DNA of 12,782 nt, taken from Phoronis pallida (Eukaryota; Phoronida; Phoronidae). Location: NCBI GenBank assembly GCA_028565715.1, contig JAOXYC010181579.1, positions 1 through 12,782 of the forward strand. The letters are read 5' to 3'. Under the pieces are notes generated by a model, which had not been told where the DNA came from, searched no databases, and saw only the letters and a list, made by a program, of their open reading frames with translations. Shown in pieces: positions 1 through 12,782 of the stretch (position 1 is its first letter; every line of letters begins with the position of its first letter). Position numbers and translations under genes: made by a program.

Positions 1-150
1 CTCAAACATGGTCTCCTGGTCTGGCAAAAAAGCTGAAGGCCTCTCGCGATTGTTTCAGTCACCAACATACATTAGCTAGACTCAATTCTTCCCGAGGAGA
101 ACAGACCATGGATCGAGAGGGGCTGTGGGAGAAACTAGATTTACTCATGT
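1..150. repeat. Partial foldback/MITE fragment related to the element at 3533-3920
   Basis: Two blocks resemble the Harbinger-like MITE further right. Bases about 5-60 (gtctcctgg...gcgattg...cagtc) match 3765-3820 in the same orientation. Bases about 96-131 (ggagaacagaccat, 10-nt spacer, gggctgtg) match the reverse complement of about 3678-3714. The different order of blocks suggests a related but rearranged or truncated element. The left end is cut by the window, and no terminal repeats are visible. Confidence 0.5.
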
Positions 151-449
151 CTGAACGATTATGATGACTTGCATCATTTATATAACTTATTTTGTCTCAT
201 TTCTCAAATGTTTACAAAGACAACTCAAGATATTGCCATAATGTTTTTGAATGGAAATTAAATTGTGCACAGTCTCGGGTATGGTTGATGAAATTGGGAA
301 CTGAGAAAAATGGTATATCTGTCTGAGAATGTCTCCATTATTGCCCTTACATGGACTGGAACCCACAACTTTGAGATTGCAAATAAAATGTTTTAGGTGA
401 CCAGCCATTGGATCCTTTCTTGTAATGTCAAATTTTGATTATATTGCAG

Positions 450-9487
<9,038 letters not shown>

Positions 9488-9544
9488 AATGTAGGTGACA
9501 GATAGCAAGTGCTTTGTAAAAATATATTAAATGTAAAATGCAAA

Positions 9545-9550
9545 AATAAA
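9545..9550 (+). terminator. Polyadenylation signal of GARS1
   Basis: AATAAA 58 nt after the stop codon of GARS1, in an A/T-rich 3' region; a second overlapping A-rich run follows. The flanking sequence (aaaaataaat at 9542 and atttattttt about 20 nt later) could pair into a weak hairpin around it. The cleavage site is not determinable from sequence alone. Confidence 0.7.
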
Positions 9551-10448
9551 TAATGTAAATCATAATTTATTTTTCTTTTCTTTCATAATTCATTTTGAGG
9601 CATGAAATTAGTTATTTCAAATTTTTGTTACATGGAGAAGTACATGGTGTATAGTTGACTGGAGGAACAACAGCCCTTGGTAACAACAAGGACACGGGCC
9701 ACAAAACCGGGCATGCATACGGTTTTCAAATGTCTCAAAAAACTTGGCACACCCAATAAAAAAAGGGTTCTCACCCAAAATACCGGTACACGGACATAGT
9801 ACCAGGCCCGCGGACAATCCGGTACTCTGTCCGTGTGCCTGGTTTTTTGTACGCGTGCCCGGTATTTTGAACAAGTCCAATAAGAATGCATTACCCCGGG
9901 GTGCATTACAATTCTCAATTGGGTTCTTGCAAGCACATGCGCAGCCATGCCCCCTAACCTCCATTGATTGGCAAGCATTTTCATTGTATACGTCTATAAA
10001 CAATTCAGTCAAAAAACAATTCACTGGATGCAATTCCGGGATCAGGATGTCACTGTATAACCAAGGTAACTACAGGGAAGGATCCCCTCAGCATCCATTT
10101 CTTAGAATCTTTTGATTGATTTAATCAGTTTTGCCCTGACCCCAATGATGTCAAACATATATGAAAAACAATTTTAATTGCTGATTGGGGAATAACAAGA
10201 ATCTCATTGCCTTTAGTTAATGAGCTATTGTTGTTTTATAATATTTGACTACTGCATGATTGTCACCAGCAGTATAATTGCGGTTCCTAATTATTGAACA
10301 ATGAATATGTCATTTAAAATCCTATTTATTACACCTCAGTCATTAGCAGCTTATGGAAAATTAGCGGTACTCCTCTGTGCTCATTAGCGATAGATACACC
10401 TTTGCATTGTGAGTTTTCACACAAGACGCTGATATCGATGAGGAAAAG
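9551..10448 (+). other. Intergenic region between GARS1 and the GPCR gene
   Basis: About 900 nt. It holds a GC-rich degenerate repeat patch (9684-9878, listed separately) and then ordinary AT-rich sequence with TATAAT-like words near 10237. I cannot identify the GPCR promoter or its transcription start. Open frames on both strands across 9617-10115 are by-products of the repeat patch. Confidence 0.5.
9684..9878. repeat. GC-rich degenerate direct/inverted repeat patch
   Basis: Variants of ccggtacacggac, ccgggcacgcgtac, ccaggcacacggac and acacgggcc...accgggcatgc occur repeatedly on both strands. Caaaataccgg at 9777 is mirrored by ccggtattttg at 9859. Base composition differs sharply from the surroundings. 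It may be a worn foldback element; I cannot define its ends. Confidence 0.5.
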
Positions 10449-11462
10449 ATGTATCCTTCAGCAACTGGGAACTTTTCGTCAACTGCTGTTGAGTTTGATA
10501 ACAACAGTTACAGGAACGCATCTCTCGACAATAATTTAGTGGAATGTCTTCCCCAGGCGGCCGTCATATTTCACATGAGTTTTCAGTCTCTGATATTGGT
10601 GCCAATGCTGATGGGAAATTCTCTGGTGATTATTGCTTATTTTAAGTTTTACGCTATCAAAGAGGAAGTGAGTAACATTTTTCTGGTGTCCCTTGCCATC
10701 ACCGACCTTGCCGCTGCGTTTAGATGTGCATTCCGATTAACTAAACTATTCATAGGTCCAAGGTTTGGGATTGACTTGTTTGGAGTTAGTCACATCCTGT
10801 GCAGCACAACGATGCTGATTGTTAACTGGGTACAAATAGCCACATTGACGTCTCTGCTGGGGGTTGCTTTTAACCGCCTTATCGCCATCGTCTGTCCACT
10901 GCGATACACCCAGCTTATGCCAAACAAGCGATGTATGAAACTCTGTGTTTTGGCACATCTATTCCCTTCGTGCATTTACATATCGTGTCAATTGGTTTCT
11001 TCTCTCGTTTTGAGATACGAGTTTCCAGTGGGATCTGGGTGTGTCATCACAACTGCACTGGGCTCTGACATAGCGCGAACCGTTTTCATTGTTGGATATT
11101 TGTCCCCTGCTGCCCTAACATACTCAATTCACATTTTCGTCGCCTGTGTCGCATGGAGGACAAAACGGAAAATTGCTGCTGAAGGAAGTGAACCCGATGA
11201 AAATAGAAAACGCGAGTTTAAGATTTTGCGAACAATGTGTTCTATCTTAATCGCGTATAGTATTTGCTGTCTGCCTTCGGGAGTTTTCAAGATACTTTTT
11301 AAAACTGACTGTCAATCACCATGGTGGATGAAATCAATGGAAATTCTTTTCGTGGATATGTTTCAATTAAACAGTGCTCTAAATCCAATTATTTACGCTG
11401 CATCACACATAGCATTTCGAAAATCGTTCAAAAAACTTCTTTGTAGATGCAATCACAGTTAG
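10449..11462 (+). CDS. Intronless class A (rhodopsin-family) G-protein-coupled receptor, orphan
   Basis: A 337-residue plasma-membrane receptor with seven hydrophobic segments (about 40-66, 76-100, 115-148, 163-186, 208-235, 257-284, 297-318). Class A anchors seen: GN57 (1.50), LAITD86 (2.50), C118 (3.25, pairing with C198 in loop 2), R143 (3.50), P220 (5.50), E256 (6.30), LP276 (6.50), N312-P313-x-x-Y316. N-glycosylation sequons at N8, N18 and N23; C332/C334 in a short tail could be palmitoylated. Odd: N142 replaces D/E of the DRY motif, no Trp in TM4, and Cys274 replaces Trp 6.48. Position 3.32 is Val, so it is not a typical amine receptor; 7.43 is Gln, so it is not an opsin. The start is the first ATG, with A at -3. 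Ligand unknown; single-exon orphan GPCRs expand widely in cnidarians and other invertebrates. Confidence 0.93.
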   Translation: MYPSATGNFSSTAVEFDNNSYRNASLDNNLVECLPQAAVIFHMSFQSLILVPMLMGNSLVIIAYFKFYAIKEEVSNIFLVSLAITDLAAAFRCAFRLTKLFIGPRFGIDLFGVSHILCSTTMLIVNWVQIATLTSLLGVAFNRLIAIVCPLRYTQLMPNKRCMKLCVLAHLFPSCIYISCQLVSSLVLRYEFPVGSGCVITTALGSDIARTVFIVGYLSPAALTYSIHIFVACVAWRTKRKIAAEGSEPDENRKREFKILRTMCSILIAYSICCLPSGVFKILFKTDCQSPWWMKSMEILFVDMFQLNSALNPIIYAASHIAFRKSFKKLLCRCNHS

Positions 11463-11538
11463 ATGACAGGAATATCATTGGAATTGATATGCGCAATTCT
11501 GTATTTATATAATACAAAGCATAACTAACTAGTGTCAT

Positions 11539-11619
11539 TGAATAATACGTTTCTCAAAACTCGTCAAAATCCAAGCCTTTGGCGAGGATTTTGACGAGTT
11601 TTGAGAAATGCATTATTCA
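11539..11619. repeat. 34-bp hairpin with loop aagcctttggcga
   Basis: Arms 11539-11572 and 11586-11619 pair with two mismatches (acg against gca); the inner stem ctcgtcaaaatcc / ggattttgacgag is perfect. The loop (11573-11585) matches that at 6624-6636 in 11 of 13 positions. It lies about 75 nt past the GPCR stop, so it may be part of the 3' UTR. Confidence 0.88.
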
Positions 11620-11807
11620 CTGACGACGAGTTTATTGTTCTTTTTCTCACATGAAACAGTGACGACGCGTTGTCGAAGATAAAAAAACGTCAGAGTGTGT
11701 TATTTTTGATAATACATTTGAGATTGCAATAGAATTAAACTTATCATGTGAGAAATATCTCAAAGTATATCTTAGTCACTCTGTATAGTTTATTCATTAA
11801 CCAATTA

Positions 11808-11880
11808 ATTAATTATGTAAAGAAAAAATTGGAATCTGAAAAAAAAATTCAGATTCCAAATGTTTCTCTATATAATTAAT
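11808..11880. repeat. 33-bp imperfect hairpin with A7 loop
   Basis: Arms 11808-11840 and 11848-11880; the inner 10 bp (ggaatctgaa / ttcagattcc) are perfect, and about five mismatches lie in the outer part (attaattatgtaaag against attaattatatagag). The outer flanks are rich in attaattaat, so boundaries are uncertain. Confidence 0.75.
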
Positions 11881-12450
11881 TCTCGTCGCAGCAGTGATCT
11901 ATTAATTATATCCACTTATTATTTAATTAATTAAGGTTTCGCACACTTATTCACAGGCTTATTTATCGATTACCAAACGTAGAAATGGACATTTTTTCTC
12001 TTCTCAGTTGCCTGTTTATCCGAGAGTCGGGGGTCATTTTGTGTTGCGGAAGTCTCAATCTGTTTTGCATTATTAAAAAAAAAATACCTGCATTTTCTTG
12101 TTTACTTCAGGGAAAGCACGTCTTGTTGACTGTTGTGTACTCAGGGTCATTCCATGAAGTGATGTTTTACAAAACGGTTTCGCTTTTATTGATACACTAC
12201 ATCCGAATTAAACCTTTTGAAAAATGAAATTACAAAGCAAATCCAAATGTTCATCTAAATAATACAACAATCACACACCAGAATGTCGTATGTAAATTAT
12301 TTTCTAAAAGCTTAGTTGTTAATCATAGAGAAAACCAAAATGCTTTTTAAAAATGATCATCTGGTTTTTGTCTTTTGATTAAAATACTCAATAACATTTT
12401 TGACTTCCCACTCTTTGTAAGAATCACTTTTTACGAGCTACAATAAATGA

Positions 12451-12782
12451 CAAAAAAACTATTCAAAGACAAGTGTAATTTGGATTGGAAGTAAAAAGTT
12501 TTCTAAGGATGTATTTCATCCAAAAAGGTGGAAATTAGATTGGGGAGTTACAAAATTTAAGATGCTTGGAGTAAATTTTAATGTTAATTTAAAAGAAATG
12601 GTAAATGACAATTTCCAAGCTAAATTCGAAGAAATGAAGACTTTAATGAAAATTTGGTCACGAAGAAAATTGACTCTCCTTGGAAAGATCACCGTTGTAA
12701 AAACACAAATACTCCCTAAAATTATCCATTTGTTAACTTCTCTTCCAAGTCCCTCGGAAAACCTTTTGAATGAAATGAATAG
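12451..12782 (+). mobile_element. L1-like LINE reverse-transcriptase fragment, runs off window end
   Basis: An uninterrupted frame of 110 codons (12451-12780). Recognisable blocks: VIWIGSKKFS, KFKMLGVNFNVNL, LMKIWSRRKLTLLGKITVVK and LPKIIHLLTSLPSPSE. The order WIGSKK ... K-x-LGV-F ... W-x-R-x-LTLLGKI-x-VVK ... LP-x-x-x-x-LL-x-LP is the C-terminal half of the RT domain (thumb region) of L1-type non-LTR retrotransposons common in invertebrates. In-frame stops precede it (TGA 12448-12450, TAA 12418-12420) and I see no RT similarity upstream, so the copy is 5'-truncated or broken. The right-hand end is outside the window. Confidence 0.85.

Larger units (their letters stand above)
11463..12450 (+). 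other. Gene-free AT-rich region after the GPCR
   Basis: It contains two hairpins (11539-11619 and 11808-11880, listed separately), a shorter inverted repeat (ttctcacatga 11644-11654 / tcatgtgagaa 11744-11754) and otherwise AT-rich sequence. No clear AATAAA follows the GPCR stop closely, so its polyadenylation site is unknown. The 80-codon frame at 11985-12227 has no recognisable similarity. Confidence 0.5.

Noticed and set aside
187-408. 73-codon minus-strand frame containing a tRNA-like piece (box B-like GGGTTCCAGTCC at about 357-368, minus strand)
   Set aside because: Box A is poor and the T-stem and anticodon stems do not close. It may be an old tRNA-derived SINE remnant, but this is too weak to annotate; the frame has no coding character.
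9617-10115. Overlapping frames of 118-138 codons on both strands
   Set aside because: Created by the GC-rich repeat patch, Cys/Pro-rich by composition; no domain, no splice logic, and mutually overlapping on both strands.
11619-11895. Possible element with ends cactgacgacgag / ctcgtcgcagcagtg
   Set aside because: The ends match only with a 2-nt insertion and no target duplication is visible; could be chance.
11985-12227. 80-codon plus-strand frame with hydrophobic stretches
   Set aside because: AT-rich region, no recognised homologue, no supporting context.

Overview
The window is eukaryotic nuclear DNA, most likely from an AT-rich marine invertebrate; an anthozoan cnidarian is a reasonable guess, though no marker in the window settles it. 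The evidence is a spliced gene with 13 visible coding exons and clean GT-AG introns, an animal-type rhodopsin-family GPCR on a single exon, an L1-like reverse-transcriptase fragment, and many small foldback or MITE-like elements. There is no bacterial gene organisation.

Left and centre (450-9550, + strand): the 3' three quarters of a cytosolic-type glycyl-tRNA synthetase gene (GARS1). Thirteen exons splice in frame to about 543 codons plus a stop. They run from just after class II motif 1 through motif 2, motif 3 and the anticodon-binding domain to a TAG at 9485-9487, with AATAAA at 9545-9550. The 5' exons (start codon, any targeting peptide, WHEP domain, motif 1) lie upstream of the window. 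Eleven introns are GT-AG. One (4555-5093) is an AT-AC intron with textbook minor-spliceosome signals.

The introns are loaded with foldback DNA: near-perfect hairpins (2764-2819, 3047-3110, 6060-6184, 6580-6679), a Harbinger-like MITE with a TTA target duplication (3533-3920), a palindromic element built from repeated palindromes (5341-5634), and an old foldback (8573-8920) next to a decayed second copy of part of exon 12 (about 8929-9013). A degenerate tRNA-like Pol III unit lies on the minus strand (9135-9207).

Right (9550-12782): a short intergenic stretch with GC-rich degenerate repeats, then an intronless class A GPCR (10449-11462) with unusual microswitch residues. An AT-rich gene-free stretch with two more hairpins follows, and the window ends in the 5'-truncated or broken start of a LINE reverse-transcriptase segment (about 12451-12782, running off the end). 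The synthetase and the GPCR look functionally unrelated; they are simply neighbours on the same strand.

I see no new multi-gene system. The most interesting items are the AT-AC intron, the decayed exon copy beside a foldback, two hairpins with unrelated stems but the same 13-nt loop, and the GPCR's missing canonical residues.
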